This document shows, piece after piece, positions 1-6,937 of a DNA stretch of 13,096 nt; the stretch's first letter is position 1, and each line of letters starts with the position of its first letter. The notes beneath the pieces are model-generated. The model made no database searches, was not told where the DNA came from, and worked only from the letters and a program-made list of their open reading frames with translations. The stretch lies in NCBI GenBank assembly GCA_030747575.1, contig JASLKI010000027.1:1-13096 (forward strand), written 5' to 3'. This DNA is from Verrucomicrobiota bacterium. GTDB taxonomy: Bacteria; Verrucomicrobiota; Verrucomicrobiia; Limisphaerales; UBA1096. The position numbers and the translations under genes are program-made.

Positions 1-1319
1 TCGTTGACGTCGTGCAAATGGCCGTTGGTGACGAGCAGGTCTTCGTAGCCGTCCAGATCCACGTCGAGGAACACCGGCTGCCAAGACCAGTCGCTCGCCT
101 CGACGCCGGCGTAGCGGCCCACCTCGGCGAAAGTACCGTCGCCACGATTCCAAAACATCGTGTTGCGCGCGACTTGCAGGCGCTTGCCCACACCACCCGG
201 CAACGGGGGCAGCGGGTTGTTGGGGCTGCTTTTCATCAAGCGCGTGGACGCGTCTCGGCTTAGCATCTCGACCACGAAAAAGTCGGTTTGGCCGTCACGG
301 TCAATGTCAGCGAAGTCCGCCCCCATCGAGGCGTAGGCCACCGAGCGCACCGCCTCCGGGCCAGCCTCGCGAAACTTCCCGGCACCGTCATTAAGCCAGA
401 ACCGATCCGGCGTCTGGAAATCGTTGCAGACGTAAATATCCACAAAGCCGTCACCGTTGATGTCGCGCATCTGCACGCAAAAGCCGAAGTCGAGCGGCTG
501 GCCATCGGCATGGACGAATCGCCCGGAACCCCATGGCACACGCTGAAACACGCCCAGACCGTCGTTGAGATAAAAGGCGTCCGACTCACCAAGCTCTATC
601 AGCTTGCCGTCGACAATTTTCAGACGACTGGCGTGTTGTCCGGTCACAACTGACTTGCCGTCCACCTGCCGTACAGCAAACGACCCGCCATCGCGCAGCA
701 GCGCCAACTCGCCGAAGTTGGCCACGTACAGATCGAGGTCGCCATCGCGATCCACGTCGCCCAGCGCCAACGTCGTCCCGGATGTGCGGCTCACCAAGCC
801 GGCCTTGGCCGTAGCGTCGGTGAACTGTCCCTCACCATCGTTCAACAGGCAAAGCGTGCCCTTGCGGAAAGTTGTCAGAAGCAGGTCGAGCGAGCCGTCG
901 CCATTCACGTCGGCAAACGCCGCGCCGCGCGTCATGTGACCGGCTGCCGCCGCGCCGTTGGAGTTGGGCGTCCGCTGAAAACGCCAGCCGCCCTGGTTGA
1001 GATACAGTTCGTTGTCGCCTTCGAGTCGGCAAAAGTAGACATCACACAGTCCGTCGCCGTTGGTGTCGCCCAGCGCCACGCCCGAGCCGTTCGTCAAGTT
1101 AGAACGCCGCGCCAATGTAGCCCGAGACACGCGATTGGTGAACTGAATGCCAAGCGCAGTTGTCGCGAGTTGGGTGAAGCCGACCTGCCCCTCCTCCGGC
1201 AGTATAAGCTTGGACAGACGATGCCCGGCCGCCTCCTGCCACTCGATCCCCCTGGCCAAGTCGAAAGCACCCAGCAGCAAAGCAAGTGGCAATACCAATA
1301 TACGACGCAACCAAATCAC
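1..1319 (-). CDS. Secreted FG-GAP/VCBS repeat protein, 3' end cut by the window
   Basis: The frame runs off the left edge, so only the first 439 residues are visible. The start is a GTG at 1319-1317; an in-frame TAA four codons upstream (1331-1329) rules out a longer product. Residues 1-24 form a signal peptide (MIWLRR followed by ILVLPLALLLGA), so export is expected. The rest carries FG-GAP/VCBS-type repeats with Ca-binding loops of the pattern DxNxDGxxD or DxDxDGxxD. Six are visible, starting at D85, D137, D188, D286, D338 and D419, each followed by an aliphatic strand such as DLYVAN or DIYVCN. Phrases such as LYLNQGG, FYLNDG and WNRGDGTF are typical of the CRTAC1/ASPIC-UnbV-like proteins common in Planctomycetes and Verrucomicrobia; any ASPIC/UnbV domain would lie beyond the edge. 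Such proteins are thought to be beta-propellers for extracellular binding or adhesion; substrate unknown. The 90-residue gap between loops 3 and 4 is irregular. Confidence 0.9.
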   Translation of the reverse strand, partial: MIWLRRILVLPLALLLGAFDLARGIEWQEAAGHRLSKLILPEEGQVGFTQLATTALGIQFTNRVSRATLARRSNLTNGSGVALGDTNGDGLCDVYFCRLEGDNELYLNQGGWRFQRTPNSNGAAAAGHMTRGAAFADVNGDGSLDLLLTTFRKGTLCLLNDGEGQFTDATAKAGLVSRTSGTTLALGDVDRDGDLDLYVANFGELALLRDGGSFAVRQVDGKSVVTGQHASRLKIVDGKLIELGESDAFYLNDGLGVFQRVPWGSGRFVHADGQPLDFGFCVQMRDINGDGFVDIYVCNDFQTPDRFWLNDGAGKFREAGPEAVRSVAYASMGADFADIDRDGQTDFFVVEMLSRDASTRLMKSSPNNPLPPLPGGVGKRLQVARNTMFWNRGDGTFAEVGRYAGVEASDWSWQPVFLDVDLDGYEDLLVTNGHLHDVN

Positions 1320-1360
1320 GCGCGAAACTTAAAGCCGCCCGCTGTTGAAGCAAGGGTCAT

Positions 1361-1366
1361 TTGACA
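1361..1366 (+). promoter_or_regulatory. Candidate -35 box for the ACT-domain gene
   Basis: A perfect TTGACA lies 69 bp before the ATG at 1435, inside the 115-bp divergent spacer between the FG-GAP gene and the ACT gene. With a 17-bp spacer the partner -10 would be GGTAAC (1384-1389), which matches TATAAT at only three positions. The promoter is therefore plausible but weak, and it is unproven. Confidence 0.3.
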
Positions 1367-1409
1367 AATAGCTCTAGACAGTTGGTAACCAGCCGTGCAG
1401 CCTGCCTCT

Positions 1410-1429
1410 CACCTCTCATCACCTCTCAT
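1410..1429 (+). repeat. Two tandem copies of CACCTCTCAT in the ACT gene leader
   Basis: The 10-mer CACCTCTCAT occurs at 1410-1419 and again directly at 1420-1429, preceded by a related CTGCCTCT. It occupies the place where a ribosome binding site would be expected, ending 5 nt before the ATG. The stretch is pyrimidine-rich and has no Shine-Dalgarno sequence. It may be a simple tandem duplication or a site bound by RNA or protein. Confidence 0.6.
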
Positions 1430-1434
1430 TTACC

Positions 1435-1842
1435 ATGGAACAAATTACTATTATCACCAAGGATTACCACGGACTCACCGCTGACATCACCTCAGCGCTT
1501 GGCAGTAACGACATCAACATCGAATCACTTGACGCAAAGAAAATCGACGACATTGGCTTGGTGATGCTTCGGGTGAACCAGTACGACCGAGCTCTGAGCA
1601 TCCTGCGCGATGCCGGTTGGAACGCCATTACCGAGGACGCACTGCTGGTCCGCGTTAAGGACGAGCCCGGCGCAATCGCTCACTTGGCCAAGCGCTTCCA
1701 GAACGCCAATCTGCACGTGAGAAGCATGCGGATCGTCCAGCATCACGGCGATTGGGGCGCGATCGCCGTCAGTGCCGAACCGCTCGAGGAGGCCAAGGCG
1801 CTGGTGAAGGATGAACTTTTGACTAGCAGTACCGGCGACTAG
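1435..1842 (+). CDS. Double ACT-domain protein
   Basis: This 135-residue protein consists of two ACT modules and nothing else. Module 1 (about residues 3-66) opens with ITIITKDYHGLTADITSAL, a beta strand followed by the D-x-x-G-L turn and helix. Module 2 (about 69-132) opens with LLVRVKDEPGAIAHLAKRF, which has the classic D-x-P-G-x-L/I-type ligand turn. ACT domains bind amino acids or similar small ligands and regulate enzymes, so a free-standing pair is likely an allosteric or sensory regulator rather than an enzyme; the ligand and partner cannot be read from the sequence. Proteins of this size and layout are found as small conserved proteins in many bacteria. No Shine-Dalgarno precedes the ATG. 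The stop TAG (1840-1842) overlaps the stop of the convergent transporter gene within the tetranucleotide CTAG. Confidence 0.9.
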   Translation: MEQITIITKDYHGLTADITSALGSNDINIESLDAKKIDDIGLVMLRVNQYDRALSILRDAGWNAITEDALLVRVKDEPGAIAHLAKRFQNANLHVRSMRIVQHHGDWGAIAVSAEPLEEAKALVKDELLTSSTGD

Positions 1843-2771
1843 AATGGAGGCCTGTCGTTCGCCCGACGCGTGAAGTTGAAGCGGATGAAGCGGATGGGCA
1901 ACTGCGACAACACCATCCCGCAGAACATTAGCAAGCAGCCACCCAGTTCCCGCTCGGTCAATTTTTCACTCAGGATCAGCCAACCGGCGAACACGCCGAC
2001 CACCGCCTCCATCGCGAAGATGATCGACGCATGGGTCGGGTGCGCCTTGCGCTGACCGATGATTTGCAGCGTGAAGGCAACGGCGATCGACATCGAACCG
2101 AGGTAGAGCGCGGGCAGGAACGCCGCGCGAAAATTGGTCCACTCCATCGGCTCGGCAAACACCGCCACCACCCAGCTTGCCACCGCGCAGACCACCACCT
2201 GGCCAAGCGCCAAGTGCAGCGACGAGACGCGGTTTGTGAACCGGTCGATCACCAGCACGTGCGCCGCCCAGCAAAACGCCCCGAAGAACACCAGCAAGTC
2301 GCCGTGACCAATCGCCCACTGCTCGTTGCCCGGGTTGAAGCTCAGCAACCACAACCCCACTGTCGCCAGCACCACGCCGGCCCACGTCTGTAAATTCGTC
2401 CGGTGGCCCAGCCCCAACCCCATTAGCGGCACGAGCACCACGTACAACCCCGTGATGAAACCGGCCTTGCCCGGCCCGGTCGACTCGTCGCCGATTCCCG
2501 CCTGTTGAAGTAACGAACCGAGAAAAAGGAACAGCCCCGCGCTGAGACTGGCCTTCACCCAGTCGCGGGATCGGAAGCCGTTCATCGACTTGCCGCGATC
2601 CCACGCCAGCAGGATCACCGCGAGACACACCGCACCGATCGAGTATCGGACGCCGTTGAAGGCATTCGGCCCAAGGTGATCCGAGCCCATTTCCTGGGCC
2701 ACGAATCCCGCCCCCCAAATGATGCTGGTAGTGAGCAGGAGCAGGTTGCTGCCGAGTTTGTCCCGATTCAT
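1839..2771 (-). CDS. EamA/DMT-family transporter with two EamA domains
   Basis: A 310-residue integral membrane protein with about ten hydrophobic segments arranged as two EamA repeats (about residues 8-145 and 156-291). The first segment, LLLLTTSIIWGAGFVAQE, has the W-G-x-x-F signature at the start of DMT carriers. The second repeat shows the matching late signature, AMEAVVGVFAGWLILSEKLT, with E255 and E269. Members export or import amino acids, metabolites or drugs; substrate cannot be assigned. Length matches the family (about 290-310). The C-terminus is cytosolic-looking and basic (IRFIRFNFTRRANDR), encoded partly by a 9-bp tandem repeat near 1875-1893. The gene ends inside the CTAG shared with the convergent ACT gene and is divergent from the PQQ-propeller gene, with 71 bp between the starts. 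No Shine-Dalgarno is seen. Confidence 0.9.
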   Translation of the reverse strand: MNRDKLGSNLLLLTTSIIWGAGFVAQEMGSDHLGPNAFNGVRYSIGAVCLAVILLAWDRGKSMNGFRSRDWVKASLSAGLFLFLGSLLQQAGIGDESTGPGKAGFITGLYVVLVPLMGLGLGHRTNLQTWAGVVLATVGLWLLSFNPGNEQWAIGHGDLLVFFGAFCWAAHVLVIDRFTNRVSSLHLALGQVVVCAVASWVVAVFAEPMEWTNFRAAFLPALYLGSMSIAVAFTLQIIGQRKAHPTHASIIFAMEAVVGVFAGWLILSEKLTERELGGCLLMFCGMVLSQLPIRFIRFNFTRRANDRPPF

Positions 2772-2806
2772 CGCGTTTGTCCAAGCGGCCGCGAGAACGT
2801 TATCGC

Positions 2807-2835
2807 TTGACGCCCCGTCTCTGAAAGACTGAATT
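2807..2835 (+). promoter_or_regulatory. Weak candidate promoter for the PQQ-propeller gene
   Basis: TTGACG (2807-2812), 17 bp, then TGAATT (2830-2835) lies in the 71-bp divergent spacer, ending 7 bp before the ATG at 2843. The -35 matches at five of six positions but the -10 at only three. If used, it would give an almost leaderless transcript, consistent with the lack of a Shine-Dalgarno sequence. Confidence 0.2.
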
Positions 2836-2842
2836 TGCCGCG

Positions 2843-4111
2843 ATGCATTTTAGGAATACGCTACTCGCAACCGCGCTTGGCCACGCTGCCCTGGCCCAGG
2901 CAGTCGATTGGCCGCAATGGCGCGGCCCGACCCGGGACGGCATCCTTCCGGCCAATGGTATCATGCTAACCAAGCTGCCCGATCAGCCCAAGGTGGTTTG
3001 GAAAATCAAATCGGGCGAGGGACTGTCATCGCCGGTCGTCGCCGGTGGCACGGTTTTCCATTTCGAAAATCGCGGTGGGAAGGAAACCATAGTCGCCCTT
3101 TCGGCTGCTGACGGCTCGGAACAATGGGCCACGGGGTTGGCACCTGTTTTCGAGGATGGCCAAGGCCCGCGCGGGCCACGCTGCACGCCGGTCATTGACG
3201 GTGGCCAGGTGTTTGCGCAATGCAGCCGAGGCTCCCTTCACTGTCTCAGCGCTAGGAACGGTAAAGTCCAATGGGAACTCGATTACGCCAAGTTGGGCAT
3301 GAAGTTCATCGGCGAAAAAGGTCGCGTGCCCGGCGCCCGGCGCCACGGCTTCACCGGCGCACCGCTCGTCATCGGAGGGATGGTTTATGCGATGGTCGGC
3401 GGGAAGGGAACCGGTATCGTCTGCTTCAACCGAGCCAACGGCGAAACAATCTGGGGCGCACTCGACTACAAACCCGGCTACCCACCGCCGATCCCAGCTA
3501 CCATCGCTGGGCGTCAGCAATTCGTTTGCTTTTTCGTCGAGGGTGCGGTCGGGGTCGGTGTGACCAGCGGCACGGAACTCTGGAAAGTGCCGATGAAAAC
3601 CGACTACGGCCGCCATGTCGCCGCGCCGGTTGTTCATGGGAACACGGTGGTTGTCGGCTCTCACCAAACCGGCCTACAGGGCATCACGATTTCGCTGGAC
3701 GGCGATGGACTTAAGGCCGAACCGGTTTGGAAAAACATCGAGGCGCAGCCGAACATCACCCACGGCGTGCAGGTCGGCGGCCAATACTACGGCATCGGTG
3801 ATCCGGCAAAACTTGTCTGCGTCGATATCGCCACCGGCAAGACGGCCTGGAGCGATAACAGTCTTTTCTTCCCTGATCCAAAACGCGCCATGGCAGCGTT
3901 TATCGTGATGGGCAAAAATATCCTCACGCTCAGCAGCGGCGGTGAGTTATGCCTCTTCGAAGCCTCTCCAACGGAATTCAACGAACTTGGCCGGACCCAA
4001 GCCTGCGGCATCAATTGGTGCATGCCAGCCTACGTCGATGGCCGACTGTTCGTCCGCGACGGCATCAAGAAAAAGGGAGGCAATCTCATCTGCCTCGACC
4101 TGACTGATTAA
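2843..4111 (+). CDS. Secreted PQQ-like beta-propeller repeat protein
   Basis: A 422-residue exported protein. Residues 1-20 form a signal peptide (MHFRNTLLATALGHAALAQA) with probable cleavage after AQA. The mature start DWPQWRGPTRDG is the hallmark of the large PQQ-binding-like beta-propeller family found in Planctomycetes and Verrucomicrobia. Propeller blades recur as W-x-x-x-(hydrophobic) strands followed by D/N-G turns, for example VVWKIKSGEG, ALSAADGSEQW, CLSARNGKVQW, CFNRANGETIWG and CVDIATGKTAW. These blades resemble those of PQQ dehydrogenases and BamB. No cytochrome CxxCH motif or dehydrogenase active site is visible, so a binding or scaffold role in the periplasm or outer envelope is more likely than catalysis; the true function is unknown. 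It appears to be a single-gene transcript. Its TAA (4109-4111) overlaps the stop of a methyltransferase remnant on the other strand within TTAA. Confidence 0.88.
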   Translation: MHFRNTLLATALGHAALAQAVDWPQWRGPTRDGILPANGIMLTKLPDQPKVVWKIKSGEGLSSPVVAGGTVFHFENRGGKETIVALSAADGSEQWATGLAPVFEDGQGPRGPRCTPVIDGGQVFAQCSRGSLHCLSARNGKVQWELDYAKLGMKFIGEKGRVPGARRHGFTGAPLVIGGMVYAMVGGKGTGIVCFNRANGETIWGALDYKPGYPPPIPATIAGRQQFVCFFVEGAVGVGVTSGTELWKVPMKTDYGRHVAAPVVHGNTVVVGSHQTGLQGITISLDGDGLKAEPVWKNIEAQPNITHGVQVGGQYYGIGDPAKLVCVDIATGKTAWSDNSLFFPDPKRAMAAFIVMGKNILTLSSGGELCLFEASPTEFNELGRTQACGINWCMPAYVDGRLFVRDGIKKKGGNLICLDLTD

Positions 4112-4254
4112 AGACGGGCCTCGAGCACCATGGCGGTCGGTGTCTGGGTCGCGCGTCGAGCGTTGTTGAAGCCGGCTTGGTTCAAGACTTCCGTCAATCG
4201 TTTCTGACCGGCCTGGGCACCCAGCGCCAACCCGACGTTTTGCGAGTTGAAGAA
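4108..4254 (-). pseudogene. 3' remnant of a class I SAM-dependent methyltransferase
   Basis: Downstream of pyrE, between two in-frame TAA codons (4255-4257 and 4108-4110), lies a 48-codon open stretch with no plausible start. It encodes VGLALGAQAGQKRL, then TEVLNQAGF, then RRATQTPTAMVLEARL. This looks like the extreme C-terminus of class I SAM methyltransferases, where a G-x-Q-A-G-x-x-x-L helix, an AGF turn and a final strand ending in (L/F)EAR close the Rossmann-like domain. The SAM-binding motifs and the rest of the protein (normally 200 residues or more) are absent, because PyrE begins almost at once upstream. I infer a decayed gene whose 5' part was deleted. The assignment rests on memory of the family's C-terminal pattern, not on a search. 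It could also be chance coding-like sequence. Confidence 0.55.
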
Positions 4255-4268
4255 TTAGAAAAAGAAAA

Positions 4269-4832
4269 CTAACTCCCCGGCTTGGTCGCGGGGATGGTCT
4301 GCAAATCTTCCGGCAGATTTTCGGGGTCGAATGTCTCGACCTCCATCGGCAGCAGACACTCCATCGGCACGCCGACATCGACCGCACCGTTCGAGCGATC
4401 CACCACCACGCCGACGGCGCAAATCTCCGCCTGATGTTCTCGCGCGATGGCCACGGCCTCAGCAACTCGGCCGCCCTTGGTCACCACGTCCTCAACGATG
4501 ACTAGCTTTTCGCCGGGCTCGATCTTGAAGCCGCGGCGTAGCACGAGATCGCCCTGCTCCTTCTCGACGAAAATGAAGCGCACGCCGAGTTGCCGCGCCA
4601 CCTCCTGCCCAATCACGAGTCCGCCCATGGCCGGGGCCAGCACGGTGACCGGCTCGTAGCCGCGGAGTTTTTCCGCCAGCGCCACACCCAATCGCTCGAC
4701 GCTTGGCATGTGCTGCAACGCCATCGCGCACTGGAAAAACTGTCGGCTGCGCAGGCCGCTGCGCAAAATAAAATGTCCCTCCAGCAACGCGCCGGAGTCC
4801 TTGAATAGTTGAAGAATTTCGTCCCTCGTCAC
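4269..4832 (-). CDS. pyrE: Orotate phosphoribosyltransferase
   Basis: PyrE joins orotate to PRPP to give orotidine 5'-monophosphate, the fifth step of de novo pyrimidine synthesis, in the cytosol. The GTG at 4832-4830 is chosen because the family begins with this helix (here VTRDEILQLFKDSGALLEGHF), giving 187 residues, close to the usual size for the shorter PyrE type. An upstream in-frame ATG at 4946 would add 38 unrelated residues and overlap the preceding dehydrogenase gene by 73 bp. Key features are LEGHFILRSGLRS (17-29) near the substrate pocket, VLAPAMGGLVIG (64-75), the FVEKEQG segment (88-94), and the PRPP-binding loop VIVEDVVTKGGRV (111-123) with its acidic pair E114/D115. It lies 41 bp after the iron alcohol dehydrogenase gene on the same strand and may be co-transcribed with it. 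No Shine-Dalgarno is visible. Confidence 0.93.
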   Translation of the reverse strand: MTRDEILQLFKDSGALLEGHFILRSGLRSRQFFQCAMALQHMPSVERLGVALAEKLRGYEPVTVLAPAMGGLVIGQEVARQLGVRFIFVEKEQGDLVLRRGFKIEPGEKLVIVEDVVTKGGRVAEAVAIAREHQAEICAVGVVVDRSNGAVDVGVPMECLLPMEVETFDPENLPEDLQTIPATKPGS

Positions 4833-4873
4833 GCGGCGATTGAACCAGCCAAGCGCCCAAAGGGAAAGCCAAT

Positions 4874-6064
4874 CTAGAAGGCTGCCCGGTAAATGGACTC
4901 CATCTCGGCTTGGCCAACCTCTCGCGGGTTGAAGCTGGCCGTCCACTGCCCAGCCGCCTCCGCAGCCAGGGTGGTCAGCATCGATTCCTCCACGCCACTG
5001 GCCCGCAACGTCACCGGCATGTCGGCTTGCTCGAGCAGCTTGCTCAACCGCTTGGCCAAGCTCTCCACCGCCTCGTCGCCCGTCGCAGCTTGGCCAGGTT
5101 TCCCGATCGCAGCCAACTCGGCGTACGCTTCGCTTGCCTCGCCCCGCTCGGCGTTGAAGCGCACGACGTGTGGCAGCATCATTCCGACCGCTTGGCCGTG
5201 TACGATGTCATACTGAGCCGTCAACGGGTTTGCCGTCGAGTGCGCCGCGCCCAGCATGCTGGCCTCACTCGCGCATCCGGCCAAGGCCGCGCCGAGCAGC
5301 ATGCTACCACGGGCGTTGAGGTCGTCCGACTGGTTCAGTACCGTGGCAAAGTTGGGCAGCAGCAGCCCGAACGCCTCCTTCGAAAACATCCACGACAACT
5401 CGTTCCTTTTTTTGGTGACCGCTGTCTCCACGGCGTGGGCGATGGCGTCGATGCCGGTGCAGGCGGTGACGTTGCGCGGCAGCGAGAGAGTCAGCTCCGG
5501 ATCGAGAATGGCGATCTTCGCGGCGGCCTTGGTGTCGCCGCAGGCCATCTTATTGTGGGTCTCGATATCGGAAATCAGCGCGAACGACTGGCACTCGCTC
5601 CCGGTGCCGGCCGTGGTCGGGATAACGATGAGCGGCTGCATCTCCCGCTTGGCCAAACCGATACCCCAGTAGTCCTGCATTCGGCCACCGTTGGTCAGCA
5701 GAAAGTTTGCCCCCTTGGCCGTGTCCATCGAGCTACCGCCGCCAAGGCCGAGGAACGAGTCGGTGCCGGCCCGCTCGGCCAACCGGCGGCATCTCTCCAC
5801 ACAATCGGTGGTGGGGTTCTCAATCACTTGGTCAAACACGATCACCTCCAGCCCGGCGGCCTCGAGAGACTTCCGGACTGTGTCCACGTGCCCGGCGCGG
5901 ACGATACCGGGGTCGGTGACGAGAAGGATGCGCTTCAGGCCAAGCTCGGCTGAAAGCTCGCCGACGCGCGCCGCCATGCCATTGCCGAAAACCAGGCGTG
6001 TTCGCTGCACGTGATCAAACGTGGCCAACGCGTTGGCATGTTCCGGCAGTAATGAAGTGGACAT
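4874..6064 (-). CDS. Iron-containing alcohol dehydrogenase (group III)
   Basis: A 396-residue cytosolic NAD(P)-dependent oxidoreductase of the FucO/AdhB type. The N-terminal dinucleotide-binding domain carries GLGGGSSMDTAKG (106-118) and PTTAGTGSE (149-157). The C-terminal helical domain carries the metal ligands D206 and H210 (in GIDAIAHAVE), H275 (GAAHSTANPL) and H289 (DIVHGQAVGM). The spacing of these four residues closely matches lactaldehyde reductase FucO. Length is normal for the family. The substrate cannot be fixed from sequence; a short-chain alcohol or aldehyde is likely. Since a fucose-isomerase-like gene lies two genes upstream on the same strand, reduction of lactaldehyde is a reasonable guess. 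The best Shine-Dalgarno-like stretch in the window, AGGGAGAG (6077-6084), lies 12 nt before the ATG, rather far. A 78-bp gap separates it from the upstream TM-protein gene. Confidence 0.92.
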   Translation of the reverse strand: MSTSLLPEHANALATFDHVQRTRLVFGNGMAARVGELSAELGLKRILLVTDPGIVRAGHVDTVRKSLEAAGLEVIVFDQVIENPTTDCVERCRRLAERAGTDSFLGLGGGSSMDTAKGANFLLTNGGRMQDYWGIGLAKREMQPLIVIPTTAGTGSECQSFALISDIETHNKMACGDTKAAAKIAILDPELTLSLPRNVTACTGIDAIAHAVETAVTKKRNELSWMFSKEAFGLLLPNFATVLNQSDDLNARGSMLLGAALAGCASEASMLGAAHSTANPLTAQYDIVHGQAVGMMLPHVVRFNAERGEASEAYAELAAIGKPGQAATGDEAVESLAKRLSKLLEQADMPVTLRASGVEESMLTTLAAEAAGQWTASFNPREVGQAEMESIYRAAF

Positions 6065-6142
6065 GGTTTTTTGAATCTCTCCCTGAATCGAAGCGCGGCG
6101 AACCGTACGTACTACGACCGACGACGGAAAATGGTTACGTGT

Positions 6143-6934
6143 TCAATTGCCGTCACGCCGCTCGGGGTCATCCTCTACAATAACCGGCTCCACTTCGCCC
6201 GGAAAATAAACCTTCACGACACGAAACAGGCCGTCACCCCACTGGCCCTCGCGGAGCAACCAGTCTTCGATGAACTCAGATACGGTCTTGCGGCAGTTCT
6301 CCCGAACCACGTCGAGGTGCTGCCCGTCACCGGCAAATTTGCGGAGAGTCGGCGTGATTGCTTTTTCGAGCTTGGCCATTTGCTCATCAGCATTGAAACG
6401 CGCCCAGCCCTCTTTCGACGATTTTTCCATACGATCTGTGTGAATCGCCGGCGGCTGGCTCGGCCGAATCTCCGGCGCGTGGACGAAGCAGACATTGTTC
6501 GTGACCGACAACTGCCACGCATCGCGCATCCGCAAATGATACCGGTACGTCACCGGCACGCGAATCTCTGTGATCGTCGTGCCGGCATCGACCTCAAACC
6601 ACTTGAAGCCGTAAGTTCGTTCATCCTCGCTGCGGAACGTCTCGGTCGCCGTGACCTTAGCCAACTCCAGCAGCCCGCCGCGCTCGCTCTCCAGCTTGGG
6701 CAGGCTGGCGACAAACGTCTCGGTGATGTTGCCCCGCCGAAACTTGGCCGCCGCGTCGTCCAGCACCTTGGCCACCTCAACCGCTCCCTTGCCCGCCGTC
6801 TCGACCAACCGCTCGGGAGTCTTGATGAGGTAAATGAAAGCCACGAGGCCAAGCGCGGCGACCAGCACGATCGCGCTTGGCCAACGCCACTCGGAGATGC
6901 CGCTCAGCTCCTTTTTTACCGGCTCGTCACTCAT
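6143..6934 (-). CDS. Single-pass membrane protein of unknown function
   Basis: A 263-residue protein that I do not recognise with confidence. Residues 1-18 are polar (MSDEPVKKEL...), 19-37 form one clear membrane helix (PSAIVLVAALGLVAFIYLI), and the rest is soluble. Residues 41-66 are amphipathic (ERLVETAGKGAVEVAKVLDDAAAKF), possibly a coiled or membrane-surface helix. Residues 70-160 alternate like beta strands, with VTATETFRSEDERTYGFKWF and then VPVTYRYHLRMRDAWQLSV, before the short line FVHAPEIRPSQPP. Residues 180-228 are helical and charged. The layout (N-terminal TM, then a beta domain ending in a P-E-I-x-P segment) is reminiscent of DUF4230, but this is a weak impression. The gene starts only 3 bp after the stop of the fucose-isomerase-like gene, so the two are surely co-transcribed. 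There is no signal peptidase site, so it is probably anchored with the bulk outside the cytosol. Confidence 0.8.
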   Translation of the reverse strand: MSDEPVKKELSGISEWRWPSAIVLVAALGLVAFIYLIKTPERLVETAGKGAVEVAKVLDDAAAKFRRGNITETFVASLPKLESERGGLLELAKVTATETFRSEDERTYGFKWFEVDAGTTITEIRVPVTYRYHLRMRDAWQLSVTNNVCFVHAPEIRPSQPPAIHTDRMEKSSKEGWARFNADEQMAKLEKAITPTLRKFAGDGQHLDVVRENCRKTVSEFIEDWLLREGQWGDGLFRVVKVYFPGEVEPVIVEDDPERRDGN

Positions 6935-6937
6935 CGG

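Noticed and set aside
4833..4946. N-terminal extension of PyrE to an ATG at 4946
   Set aside because: The added residues match nothing in PyrE and would overlap the dehydrogenase gene by 73 bp; the family starts exactly at the GTG-initiated helix.
4910..5953. A 347-codon open frame on the plus strand
   Set aside because: It is antisense to the iron alcohol dehydrogenase, whose active-site residues are all intact. The product is rich in Arg, Gly and His and resembles no family.
6101..6112. Short palindrome GTACGTAC in the gap before the iron alcohol dehydrogenase gene
   Set aside because: Only 8 bp, occurs once, and no promoter element is placed sensibly around it, so chance is the simplest reading.
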